Below are positions 18,926-27,279 of a stretch of 64,000 nucleotides of DNA, one piece after another. The stretch's first letter is position 1. The number at the start of each line of letters is the position of its first letter. The notes under the pieces were generated by a model, which did no database searches, had not been told where the DNA came from, and was given only the letters and a program-made list of their open reading frames with translations. This stretch comes from CAVONB01 sp963697205. GTDB lineage: Bacteria > Pseudomonadota > Alphaproteobacteria > Rhizobiales > Hyphomicrobiaceae. Location of the stretch: assembly GCA_963697205.1 (NCBI GenBank), contig CAVONB010000007.1, positions 124,001-188,000 on the forward strand. Direction: 5' to 3'. The position numbers and the translations under genes are program-made.

Positions 18926-19676
18926 GTGTGGCGCCCTCATGCCGCGCGCCGATCAGGAACTCGGTGTTGCCGTCGCCGCCGGTGATGGGCGAGGGCATAC
19001 GGCCTGCGACGTGCCAGCCGGTGGCTGCGCCGAGGCACTCACCGATGCGTTCGAGCGCCTCCTGGCGTGCGGCGTCATCGCGCACGATGCCGCCCTTGCC
19101 GACGTGGGTGCGGCCGACTTCGAACTGCGGCTTGATGAGGGCCACCAGCCACGCGCCCGGCGCGGCGAGCGGCAGGACGGCGGGCAGCACCAGCGTCAGC
19201 GAGATGAAGCTGACGTCGCAGACGATGGCATCGGGGGGTGCAGCAAGATCCGCCCGCCTCAGCGTGCGCGCGTCGCGACCTTCCAGATGGGTGACGCGGG
19301 GATCGGCGGCGAGGCGCGGGTGGAGCTGGCCGTGGCCGACATCGAGGGCGGTGACGTGGGCTGCACCGCGTTCCAGCAGGACCTGTGTGAAGCCGCCGGT
19401 CGATGCGCCGACGTCGAGGGCGTGGCGGCCGGAGGGTTCAAAGCCGAAGGCATCGAGGGCGGCGGCCAGCTTGACGGCGCCGCGCGACACATGGTGGGCC
19501 TCGCTGCCTTCCAGCACGATGGTGTCGCTTGCGGCCACCATGGCTGCCGGGCGGGTTTCGCTTTTGCCGCGCACGGTGACGGCGCCGCGCGCGATCAGGT
19601 CGCGGGCGCGCGAGCGCGTCGCGACCAGCCCGCGGGCGACGAGCACCTGATCGAGGCGATGGCGTGTCTCGGTCAT
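18918..19676 (-). CDS. tlyA: TlyA family rRNA (cytidine-2'-O)-methyltransferase / hemolysin A
   Basis: A 252-residue protein with an N-terminal S4 RNA-binding domain (RLDQVLVARGLVATRSRARDLIARGAV) and an FtsJ-like SAM methyltransferase domain (ALDVGASTGGFTQVLLERGA, CDVSFISLTLVLPA, LIKPQFEVGR). TlyA methylates 16S and 23S rRNA cytidines; the hemolysin name is historical. The order dxs–tlyA–rRNA methyltransferase is conserved in many alphaproteobacteria, usually with xseB upstream as here. The gap to dxs is 86 bp on the same strand. Confidence 0.93.
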   Translation of the reverse strand: MTETRHRLDQVLVARGLVATRSRARDLIARGAVTVRGKSETRPAAMVAASDTIVLEGSEAHHVSRGAVKLAAALDAFGFEPSGRHALDVGASTGGFTQVLLERGAAHVTALDVGHGQLHPRLAADPRVTHLEGRDARTLRRADLAAPPDAIVCDVSFISLTLVLPAVLPLAAPGAWLVALIKPQFEVGRTHVGKGGIVRDDAARQEALERIGECLGAATGWHVAGRMPSPITGGDGNTEFLIGARHEGATHD

Positions 19677-19762
19677 CGTGGTTCCGGCTTCGCGACGGGC
19701 GTTGCGCGGGATGTTAAACCCGGACGCTGGCGCGGGGATAAGAGTGGCGCCGGCAGCGGCTG

Positions 19763-21686
19763 TCAGGCGCGTGCGCCGGTGCCGCTTTCGCTCGCCCGAC
19801 CCAACGCGGACCGGACCGCATCGACGATGCCGGCGGCCGACAGGCCCGCGCGCTCGTACATCTTCTCCGGCTTGTCGTGGTCGATGAACGTGTCGGGCAG
19901 CGTCAGCGTGCGCACCTTCAAGCCGCGGTCGAGTAGTCCGGTTTGGGCCAGGTGATGGAGGACGTGGGCGCCGAAGCCGCCGCGCGCGCCTTCCTCGACC
20001 GTCACCAGCACCTCGTGATTGCGCGCGAGTTGTTCGATCAGTGCGGTGTCGAGCGGCTTGGCGAAGCGGGCGTCGGCGACAGTTGTCGACAGCCCATAGC
20101 TTGCGAGCTGGTCGGCGGCGATCAGCGCCTCGGCGAGGCGCGTGCCGAGCGAGAGGATGGCGACGGCGCCGCCTTCGCGCAGGACGCGGCCGCGGCCGAT
20201 TTCGAGCGGTACGCCGTGTTCGGGCATCTCGACGCCGACACCTTCGCCGCGCGGATAGCGGAACGCGGACGGGCGATCGTCGAGGGCGGCGGCGGTCGCG
20301 ACCATGTGTACGAGTTCGGCCTCGTCGGCGGCCGCCATGACCACGAATTCGGGCAGGCAGGACAGGTAGGCGAGGTCGAAGGAGCCGGCGTGGGTCGCAC
20401 CGTCGGCGCCGACGAGGCCGGCGCGGTCGATGGCGAAGCGCACGGGCAGCTTCTGGATGGCGACGTCGTGGACGACCTGGTCGTAGGCGCGCTGCAGGAA
20501 GGTCGAATAGATGGCGCAGAACGGCTTGAAGCCTTCGGTCGCCAGGCCCGCGGCGAACGTCACGGCGTGCTGTTCGGCGATGCCGACGTCGAAGGTGCGC
20601 TTGGGGAAGGCTTCGCCAAACAGATCGAGACCGGTGCCTGAGGGCATGGCGGCGGTGACGGCGACGATGCGGTCGTCCTTGCGTGGCCTCTGCGATCAGG
20701 CTTTCTGCAAAGACCTTCGTGTAGGAAGGCGCGTTGGGCTTGGGCTTGACCTGTGCGCCGGTCACGACATTGAAGCGGTTGACGCCGTGGTACTTGTCAT
20801 CGGCGGCCTCGGCGGGCGGATAGCCCTTGCCCTTCTTGGTCACGACATGGACCAGAATCGGGCCCTTGTCGGCGTCGCGCACATTCTTGAGGATCGGGAT
20901 CAGCGCGTCGAGGTCGTGGCCGTCGATCGGGCCGACGTAGTAGAAGCCCAGCTCCTCGAACCAGGCGCCGCCCTGCCAGATGTGGCGGGTATATTCCTCC
21001 ATGCGCGCGGCGCGCCGCTCCCAGGACTTGGGCAGGCGCTTGGCCAGCTGCTTGCCGATTTCGCGCAGGTGCAGATAGGTGCCGCTCGATGTGATGCGGG
21101 CGAGGTAGTTCGACAACGCGCCCGTCGGCGGGGCGATCGACATGTCGTTGTCGTTGAGGATGACGATCAGGCGGCTGTTCATGGCGCCGGCGTTGTTGAT
21201 CGCCTCGTAGGCCATGCCGGCGGACATTGCGCCGTCGCCGATGACGGCGATCACGTTGTTGTCGCGACCGTCGATGTCGCGGGCGACGGCCATGCCGAGA
21301 CCGGCGGAAATCGACGTCGAGGAGTGCGCCGCTCCGAAGGGATCGTAGGCGCTCTCCGAGCGCCGGGTGAAGCCGGACAGGCCGCCCCCCTGGCGGAGGG
21401 TGCGGATGCGCTCGCGGCGACCGGTGAGGATCTTGTGCGGGTAGGCCTGGTGGCCGACGTCCCAGATCAGCCGGTCGCGCGGGGTGTCGAACACCCAGTG
21501 CAGCGCCACCGTCAGCTCGACGACGCCCAGGCCGGCGCCGAGGTGGCCGCCCGTTACAGAGACGGCGTCGATCGTTTCCAGGCGCAACTCGTCGGAGACC
21601 TGGCGCAGGTCCGTCTCGGCCAGCTGGCGCAGGTCTTCGGGCGTGGCGATGCGGTCGAGGAGGGGTGTTTTGCTCTGAGACGTCAC
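19763..21686 (-). CDS. dxs: 1-deoxy-D-xylulose-5-phosphate synthase (frameshift near 20681)
   Basis: DXS makes DXP from pyruvate and glyceraldehyde 3-phosphate, the first step of the MEP isoprenoid pathway. The TPP half shows TGGHLGAGLGVVELT, WDVGHQAYPHKILTGRR and GDGAMSAGMAYEAINNAG; the pyrimidine-binding half shows FDVGIAEQHAVTFAAGLA and DRAGLVGADGATHAG. One extra base at about 20681 breaks the frame between IAEAT and KDDRIVAVTAAMPSGTG. Both halves are complete, so a sequence error is likelier than loss of an essential gene. I prefer the GTG at 21686 (GGAAGG six bases upstream) over the GTG at 21701. Confidence 0.9.
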
Positions 21687-22087
21687 GTGAGCCTTCCACA
21701 CTTCACTGGTGCCGGGCCCGCAGCGGGGCGCGGCTAACGGCTGTGACCGTCATGGCCAAGCCGGGCCAAGCCGGCCGCAAGACCACATCCAGCCGTCACC
21801 CGTTCATACGAGCCAAGGTGCAGCGTAGACCCCAATGCGAGGTGCGGCTGCTCGACTTTTGGATGCCCGCACGTTTCGAAGGGGCCACTGTCGACGCCTT
21901 CGAGGCAGCGGATGCATGGCGGGAACGGATCTCGCAAGACCTTGTTTAGGATGCCGGAGGGGGGGATGCCAGAAGAAAGTCGCGGGCGGGCGCGAAATTG
22001 CCGCGCGGTCGGATCGCAGGCGGTGCGGCGGCGCAAAAAGCGACCTAGTGTCAGCTGGTTATCGTCCTTAAGCGCGCCGCGTCAGGC
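21687..22087. other. intergenic region, no gene seen
   Basis: A 401-bp stretch between dxs and xseB on the minus strand. It would hold the dxs promoter. Open frames here lack coding character, and I see no strong hairpin or recognised repeat. Confidence 0.4.
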
Positions 22088-22378
22088 TCAACTTTCGGGG
22101 TCGAGCGGGGTGGTCCCCTTGGGGCTGCCGTCGGCGTTGAAGGTGAGCTTTTCGACTTTGGCCTCGGCCTGCTTCAGCAACTGATCGCAGTGCTGCTTCA
22201 GCACCTCGCCGCGCTCGTAGATGGCGATCGATTCCTCGAGCTCGACGTCGCCGCGCTCCAGCCGGCTGACGATGGTCTCGAGTTCTTTCAAGGCCCGCTC
22301 GAAGGACAGGCCCTTGACGTCGGCGTGCCTGGGGCCACCGCGGTCTGGTCCACCGCGCTCGGGGTTCGTCTGGTTCAC
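22088..22378 (-). CDS. xseB: exodeoxyribonuclease VII small subunit
   Basis: A 96-residue protein with the XseB signature LSFERALKELETIVSRLERGDVELEESIAIYERGEVLKQHC. It joins XseA to form a nuclease that degrades single-stranded DNA from either end. The first 20 residues are a Pro/Gly/Arg-rich leader longer than usual. It follows the deacetylase-like gene by 29 bp, an arrangement common in Hyphomicrobiales. Confidence 0.92.
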   Translation of the reverse strand: MNQTNPERGGPDRGGPRHADVKGLSFERALKELETIVSRLERGDVELEESIAIYERGEVLKQHCDQLLKQAEAKVEKLTFNADGSPKGTTPLDPES

Positions 22379-22407
22379 TAGTCGTCTCCTCGGTGCGCGC
22401 GCTCCGC

Positions 22408-23352
22408 TCAGGAGCCGGCGTCCATCAGCGTGGCGACATGGACGGCGACGGATTTCGCCAGCGCCGTAAGGTCATAGCCGCCTTCCAGCATCGACACGAT
22501 TCGGCCGTCGCACTGCTTGTCTGCAACCTCGGCAAGTTTCGCGGTTGCCCAGCGGAAATCCTCCTCCACGAGCTCCAGGCTCGCCAGCGGGTCGGCCGCG
22601 TGGGCGTCGAAGCCGGCCGAGATCAGGATCAGATCCGGGCCGAAGCTCTTGAGCGAGGGCAAAATGCGTGATTCGAACGCCTCCTTGAACTTCTGGCCGC
22701 CGTCGCCTGGGGACAAGGGCGCGTTCCAGACGTTGCCGACGCCGGTCTCGCGCATGGCGCCGGTGCCGGGATAGAGCGGCATCTGATGGGTGGAGGCGAA
22801 GTAGAGATCGCGGTCCGACCAGAAGATGTCCTGGGTGCCGTTGCCGTGATGGACGTCCCAGTCGACGACGGCGATGCGCTCGGCCTTGTGCTTTGCCCGC
22901 GCATACATCGCGGCCACGGCGACATTGTTGAACAGGCAGAAGCCCATGGCGCGCTCGGTCTCGGCGTGGTGGCCGCAGGGGCGCACTTGGCAGAAGGCGT
23001 TCTCGACCTCGCCCGCCATCACCTTGTCGATGGCCAGGAGACCGGCGCCGACGGCCCGCAGGGCTGCCTCCCAGGTGCCGGGCGACATGACGGTATCGGG
23101 GTCGAGGCGGACGCTCTCCTGGCCGGGCTCGGGGCGCATCTCCCGCAGGCCTTCGAGATAATGCTCCGGGTGGGCCCGCAGGATCGCGTCCTCGACGTCC
23201 TCGCGCAGCGGCGCCTGATGGCGGATCAGCGCCTTGAAGTGGTCGTGGGCCATCACCTTGTCGATCGCGCGCATGCGGTCGGGCCGCTCGGGATGGCCGG
23301 GGCCGGTGTCGTGGGCGAGGAAGGCGGGGTGCGTGACGAGAAGTGTGGTCAT
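22408..23352 (-). CDS. histone deacetylase family protein (class II / acetylpolyamine amidohydrolase-like)
   Basis: A 314-residue zinc hydrolase of the arginase/deacetylase fold. Landmarks are the RPPGHH-like RPCGHHAE, FCLFNNVAVAA, the Asp-His metal site VVDWDVHHGNGTQDIF, DLILISAGFDAHAADP and EGGYDL. These enzymes deacetylate small molecules such as acetylpolyamines or protein lysines. I start at ATG 23352 (MTTLLVTHPAFLAHDTG), which matches the family N-terminus. It is probably transcribed with xseB. Confidence 0.9.
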   Translation of the reverse strand: MTTLLVTHPAFLAHDTGPGHPERPDRMRAIDKVMAHDHFKALIRHQAPLREDVEDAILRAHPEHYLEGLREMRPEPGQESVRLDPDTVMSPGTWEAALRAVGAGLLAIDKVMAGEVENAFCQVRPCGHHAETERAMGFCLFNNVAVAAMYARAKHKAERIAVVDWDVHHGNGTQDIFWSDRDLYFASTHQMPLYPGTGAMRETGVGNVWNAPLSPGDGGQKFKEAFESRILPSLKSFGPDLILISAGFDAHAADPLASLELVEEDFRWATAKLAEVADKQCDGRIVSMLEGGYDLTALAKSVAVHVATLMDAGS

Positions 23353-23855
23353 CGAGGGCGTCCTGGGCGAAGGGTCGGGACGCAGTGTAGTCCATCGGGC
23401 CGGACGGCGCACGGGGTGGAGAGCCCACGCGCCATCCGGCCGGCTCGCGGAACGCGTGTCGGCAGCGCAACCAAAAACAGGGGAGCGGGGCGTCGGGCCT
23501 CGCTTTGCAAATTGGATTGGGATGCGGCCCTGCCGTGCGCTTCCGACATCTCAGCCCCTGGGCAACCAGCCACACGAGCCTAACGCGTCGGGCCGCTTCC
23601 AGCCGCCCCGCTGCGGAACACGGGGGTGGGCCCCCTTTACGAATGGTGACGCTGCATTGACCGGCGCATCCTTTCAGAACCGGTCTTTGACGACATTGTC
23701 GCGTCGCCCGCAGGATGTCCGCCTCGGGAGCTGATGCCCGGGCCCATCCGTTCCGCTCCCGCCACGCAAAGGATCCCAGCTCGAGCCCAGGCCCCCGTCG
23801 TGCGGCGAGATGGGGGGAGGATAGGGGAGGCGGGAGGGGGCGGGGATAAGTGAAC
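23353..23855. other. intergenic region, no gene seen
   Basis: About 500 bp between the deacetylase-like gene and the first REP palindrome. No reading frame looks coding on either strand and no RNA gene was recognised. Confidence 0.4.
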
Positions 23856-23940
23856 GAAAATGGGGACACCCACCATTTTCATGGCCGGTTCGGTTCTTAA
23901 GGGCCGGTGCGTTCGGAAAATGGTGGGTGTCCCCATTTTC
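23856..23940. repeat. REP-type inverted repeat pair at the end of the RAYT gene
   Basis: Two 25-base copies (23856-23880 and 23916-23940) are perfect reverse complements 35 bp apart. Each copy is itself palindromic at its ends (GAAAATGG and CCATTTTC around GGACACCCA). This is the architecture of a BIME, the substrate of REP-associated transposases, and the neighbouring transposase gene runs into it. Related single copies of the GGGGACACCC core lie at 12147, 24668, 27055 and 38453, and a variant pair at 27098. Confidence 0.88.
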
Positions 23941-24595
23941 GGGGACGCCCGCGCGGTCGGGTCTCCAAGCTGCGGCCGGCCATCGTCTCGACGTGGCGCA
24001 CGAATGCCGGTCCGCCGAGCACGGTCTCCTTTGTCTCGATGGAGCGGATACGTCTCGCGTTGGCCTCGTCCAGCCCCTCAGCAAGGAAACCCTTCCAATC
24101 CGCGACATTGGCTAGCAGTTCGGGTCGCGCCCCTTCGATCAGCGCGTCCCCTGTGCCCGAGACACGCCCGCGAACACTCGACCAGCGCCACTCCTCCGGC
24201 CGCTCGACAAGCCTGGCTCGGACGGGGTTAAGCTCGACATAGCGGATCGCCAGGATCAGATGGGCATCGTCCATCGGCGTCGAGTGAAACCGCCGCTGCC
24301 ACAGATACCCGGTCCAGCCGTTGCGCCGGTTGATGACCCATGTGTAACGTTGGTGTGCGGATGACAGCGCGCGCACGAGGCCATCCGTCGTCTGCGGCAC
24401 GAGGATCAGATGGACGTGATTGGGCATCAGGCACCACGCCACCACCGAGACGTTCGCCTTGAGGCGGCCTTCGGCGATCAGGTCGACGTAGCGCGCATAG
24501 TCCGTGTCTGTGAAAAACGTCTGCTGGCGCCGGGCACCCCGCTGCGTGACGTGGTGGGCGGCTCCTGGAACAACGATGCGGGCGGCTCTCGACAT
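23897..24595 (-). CDS. REP-associated tyrosine transposase (RAYT, Y1/IS200-like)
   Basis: A 232-residue HUH-type single-strand transposase relative. The HxH metal motif is at H60-H62 (MPNHVHLILVP) and the catalytic Tyr is Y119 in IRYVELNPVRARLV, both typical of RAYTs. These domesticated enzymes cut and mobilise nearby REP palindromes. I start at ATG 24595 (MSRAARIVVPGAAHHVTQRG), the usual family start. The last dozen codons (RKWGHPPFSERTGP) are read from the REP element itself, so the end of the protein is formed by its own presumed substrate. Confidence 0.9.
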   Translation of the reverse strand: MSRAARIVVPGAAHHVTQRGARRQQTFFTDTDYARYVDLIAEGRLKANVSVVAWCLMPNHVHLILVPQTTDGLVRALSSAHQRYTWVINRRNGWTGYLWQRRFHSTPMDDAHLILAIRYVELNPVRARLVERPEEWRWSSVRGRVSGTGDALIEGARPELLANVADWKGFLAEGLDEANARRIRSIETKETVLGGPAFVRHVETMAGRSLETRPRGRPRKWGHPPFSERTGP

Positions 24596-24671
24596 GAGCG
24601 GGATGTTGGCACAACTCTCGCCGAGCATCAAGAACAAAAGTAGAACATGATGTCTCCGACCGAAACTGTGG

Positions 24672-25065
24672 GTGTACCCAATTTATGCGCTGGGCGAGAT
24701 CGTCTGGCTGATGTCGCAGTCGCCCCTGCACAAGCAGATGTTCATCCAGGACCTGGAATGGTTCGTGATGACACCAGTGCTGCATGCAGCAGTTCCGGCT
24801 GTTCTACGACAAGCAGAAGCCGATCGGCGTGGTGCTGTGGGCTGCCGTCAACGACGAGGTCGAAGCGATGCTCTCCAAAGGCACCAACCGCATCCGCCCG
24901 CAGGATTGGCGCTCCGGCGACAAGATCTGGGTCGTGGAAGTCATCGCCCCCTTCGGCGGCGCCGAGGAAATGGTCAAGGACCTCAAAGCCAACGTCTTCA
25001 CCGACCGCGAGGTGAAGTATCTCGCCGTGGGGCGGGACGGGGCAAGGGATGTGAGGGCGGTGTAA
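24672..25065 (+). pseudogene. toxin-activating lysine-acyltransferase (HlyC-like), 5'-truncated and frameshifted
   Basis: The joined reading gives about 130 residues matching the HlyC/RTX toxin acyltransferase family: ALGEIVWLMSQSPLHKQMF with the catalytic His in SPLH, LEWFVMTPVL, QFRLFYDKQKPIGVVLWAAV, RPQDWRSGDKIWVVEVIAPFGG and MVKDLKANVF. The family acylates lysines of RTX toxins. The frame shifts by one base near 24783. The 5' end is missing some 20 residues and begins at a degenerate REP core, GTGGGTGTACCCAATT (24668-24683). No RTX toxin gene lies in the window. I judge it a remnant cut by a REP-associated event, although the frameshift alone could be a sequence error. Confidence 0.75.
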
Positions 25066-25120
25066 TGAGTTGCAAGGCCTAACAATCACTCCGAACCCAA
25101 CAGACCATCGGACGAATGAA

Positions 25121-25697
25121 ATGACTTGGTTCATTGACACCGGACGCTTTCCGCCAACGGGTACGGCAAGCCGAACGCTCAACAATCCATTTCGCGGCGA
25201 ACTCCCGTCCCCCCCCCTTTCGACAGGCGAGCCCCCTTTACCGCCGCTGAACGAAGCCGCTTCCCGCCATACCTTCTAGTGACACCGCGCGATGATGGCT
25301 TTGAACAGCATATCCTCATTATTCAAACGGGGTACCTACTCCTATCGCACATCGCCCTGTCGGAACTAAGGCGGTTGCAGGACACGGGTTGGGAAGCAAT
25401 CCCATTTACCGTTCACGCAGAACCAGGAACGAGCAAGAAATTAGCGGGACGACTTGTCGGGGACACTTACTATCTTTTGAACTTATTCCTCCACCGGGAT
25501 CTAGTCAACTTGGGGGAAAGCAATATTCCCCCAAGAGTTTTGCACCAGGGCACAGTCGCAGAACAAAAAGTCTACTCTCTTCCTTATGGCGATCGTCGAG
25601 TTGCAATCCAAAAAGAAGCTATCGGAAATATTTCGCTATGGATGGGCGACGGCGTTGTACTCACGAAAGTCGTATTTGTTGCGGATGCCTTGAAAGA
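25121..25697 (+). pseudogene. Imm11-like immunity protein, 5' part, interrupted by an IS1595-family element
   Basis: The frame that reads TYYLLNLFLHRDLVNLGES, then RVAIQKEAIGNISLW and KVVFVADALKEA, follows the pattern of Imm11 immunity proteins of polymorphic toxin systems. The most credible start is ATG 25121 (MTWFIDTGRF), whose frame joins the main frame across a nine-C run at 25209-25217, where one base is lost or two gained. At 25697 the gene is cut by the IS; the coding sequence resumes at 26757 after the 8-bp duplication and ends at TGA 26812-26814. Restored, it would be about 211 residues. Base composition is visibly less GC-rich than the neighbours, suggesting transfer. The family call is moderate. 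Confidence 0.55.
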
Positions 25698-26748
25698 GGC
25701 TCTGTTCCGCTTCAATGTAGCAGGACACGCTGCCCCATCGCTACCGGCGCAGGCAACTGTCGCGGCGTGAGCGCGTCACCGTCGCGCTCGATCATGCGGC
25801 GCCAGCCCAGGTAGCTCGGCAGATACTTCGACGCCACGCCCTTGAAATTGAGCCATCGCATCCCTTGAAGCGGCTCTGGTAGGCGTTGACGTTCTGGATG
25901 TGATAGCAGCCGATCGTCCGTTCGCCGGCGCTGGCGACGAGCGCAATCTGGACGATGTCTGTCGCAGCCGCGAATGCCTCGTAGGCCCTGTTGCCGTCGG
26001 TCACGAGCACGGCGTCCTATGGCGACGACGGGCTTTAGGTGCGACCCGATCGTCTCCCCGCTGAGGTCGAAGAGGATCGCGTCGGTGGTCTCGCCATGGC
26101 GGTCGCGCACGATCAGGATGGCATCGTGCTCATCGGTGGAAAGGCCCGGCTTCTTGGCTTTTCCGCCGCGCTTCCTGGGCGCGCGGCCGACCAGCTTGCG
26201 CGAGCCCTTCGCGGACTTGAGGATGAACGTCTCGTCCGCCTCGACGATGCCGGTCACCGCGCTCGCCTTCTTGTCCCTGGCCGTCGCGAGGAAGCGATGG
26301 CGCCAGCGGAACGATGTGTCCAGACGGATGCCGGTGCGCGCCGCCGCCTTGCGCAGGCTGACGCCGTCGACCAGCGAGCGGGCATAGTCGAGCCACTTCT
26401 CGCGCAGGCGCAGACCCGCCAGCGGCGTGCCGGTCAGCGCGTTGAAGGTGCGCCCGCACGCCTTGCACATATAGCGTTTGAGATCCGAGGCCGAGCCCCA
26501 CGGCTTGAAGTCAACCTCGCCGCAATGGCCGCAGGCCGGCGCTGCCGCGAACCGCGTTTCGATCATGGCGACGACCTCCTCGCCGGCCCCCTTCGCAGAC
26601 AGCGCCTCAACCAGCGCGTCGCGCTGGACCTGGCTGAGGTCGCCCAGTTGCTCGACAAGTGCCCGGAAGTCTTGCGCTTTCATGATATCCCCGCTGCCGC
26701 CAAATCAGTGGTCAGCAAGGTCTCACAACACTGAGGCGGAACAGAGCC
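25698..26748. mobile_element. IS1595-family insertion sequence, 1,051 bp, TSD TTGAAAGA
   Basis: The element has near-perfect terminal inverted repeats starting GGCTCTGTTCCGC at both ends (left 25698 onward; right read inward from 26748), with scattered matches for about 29 bases. It is flanked by identical 8-bp direct repeats TTGAAAGA at 25690-25697 and 26749-26756, the target-site duplication expected of IS1595-family elements. It carries one transposase gene on the minus strand and lies inside an Imm11-like gene. Confidence 0.92.
25712..26683 (-). CDS. IS1595-family transposase (two frame breaks)
   Basis: The N-terminal zinc ribbon (CGHCGE and CKACGRTF) and the ISXO2-like DDE domain (GIVEADETFI, LVTDGNRAYEAF, YHIQNVNAYQSRFKG, KYLPSYLGWRRM) identify an IS1595-group enzyme that catalyses transposition of the surrounding element. 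The frame is lost near 26016 by one extra base and regained near 25860 by a second indel, so the central catalytic block is read in another frame. Given similar breaks throughout this window, sequence error is likely, but an inactive copy is possible. Confidence 0.85.
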   Translation of the reverse strand: MKAQDFRALVEQLGDLSQVQRDALVEALSAKGAGEEVVAMIETRFAAAPACGHCGEVDFKPWGSASDLKRYMCKACGRTFNALTGTPLAGLRLREKWLDYARSLVDGVSLRKAAARTGIRLDTSFRWRHRFLATARDKKASAVTGIVEADETFILKSAKGSRKLVGRAPRKRGGKAKKPGLSTDEHDAILIVRDRHGETTDAILFDLSGETIGSHLKPVVAIGRRARDRRQQGLRGIRGCDRHRPDCARRQRRRTDDRLLSHPERQRLPEPLQGMRWLNFKGVASKYLPSYLGWRRMIERDGDALTPRQLPAPVAMGQRVLLH

Positions 26749-26756
26749 TTGAAAGA

Positions 26757-26814
26757 AGCTTGGTGCAGGATCGGAATGAACTTTGAAGTCTTCGAGCCTT
26801 GTGTCGACGTCTGA
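26757..26814 (+). pseudogene. Imm11-like gene, 3' part beyond the IS
   Basis: After the right TSD copy, the frame TTG-AAA-GAA continues as EAWCRIGMNFEVFEPCVDV and stops at TGA 26812. Excising the IS and one TSD copy rejoins it in frame with the 5' part. This restores a natural C-terminus in place of the IS-encoded residues. Confidence 0.65.
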
Positions 26815-26843
26815 CATCGTTGCCGTTGACGGGAGTGGGATAA

Positions 26844-27045
26844 ATGACGGTTTCTTCGAATAGCGTCCTTAGTCTTGATCCAAGCTTTGAAATTGGCGCC
26901 GGCTGGGCGAGCGGAACGAGTGGTGGCAACAATGGAGTAGCCGACTCCACTCGTCACCACATTGTTACCACGAAGGTAGCCAATGACCTTCAGATTTTCA
27001 AAGATCTCTCCCAAATAACTGCCAATTTGGATGGCAGCGGCGCGG
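26844..27045 (+). pseudogene. 5' fragment of an unrecognised gene, cut at a REP sequence
   Basis: An ATG at 26844 with GGGAG well placed upstream opens a frame beginning MTVSSNSVLSLDPSFEIGAGW, rich in Ser, Asn, Thr and Gly, then SQITANLDGSG. It follows the immunity gene stop by 29 bp and shares its lower GC content. After 27045 the frame runs into REP sequence (GAAGAATTGGGGACACCC) and is no longer coding-like. I do not recognise it. An effector or toxin downstream of its immunity gene would fit but is inference. Confidence 0.35.
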
Positions 27046-27054
27046 GGAAGAATT

Positions 27055-27166
27055 GGGGACACCCACATTATTCGGGCCGGCTCCGCGTGGTTTGGCTGGG
27101 GACAGCCACCATTTCCGGGACGGGTGCGGATGTCGAGAGGGGGTGCCGGAAATGGTGGCTGTCCCC
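27055..27166. repeat. REP-family copies: a single core and a 21-bp inverted pair
   Basis: A single GGGGACACCCAC core lies at 27055-27066. A variant pair follows with a GGGGACAGCC core: the 21-base arms 27098-27118 and 27146-27166 are perfect reverse complements separated by 27 bp. They are close relatives of the pair beside the RAYT gene and mark the right edge of the accessory patch. The remainder of 27167-27279 shows nothing further. Confidence 0.85.
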
Positions 27167-27279
27167 GGGGGTGCTGCGTCCCCGTGCGCGATCTGTCCCG
27201 GGGCGAGGTTTGTTGCCGGGTGTGGCGATAGGGGCGTGTCACCACGCGCGTCCCCACGCGCCCCCCACCGCCGCCCTTT

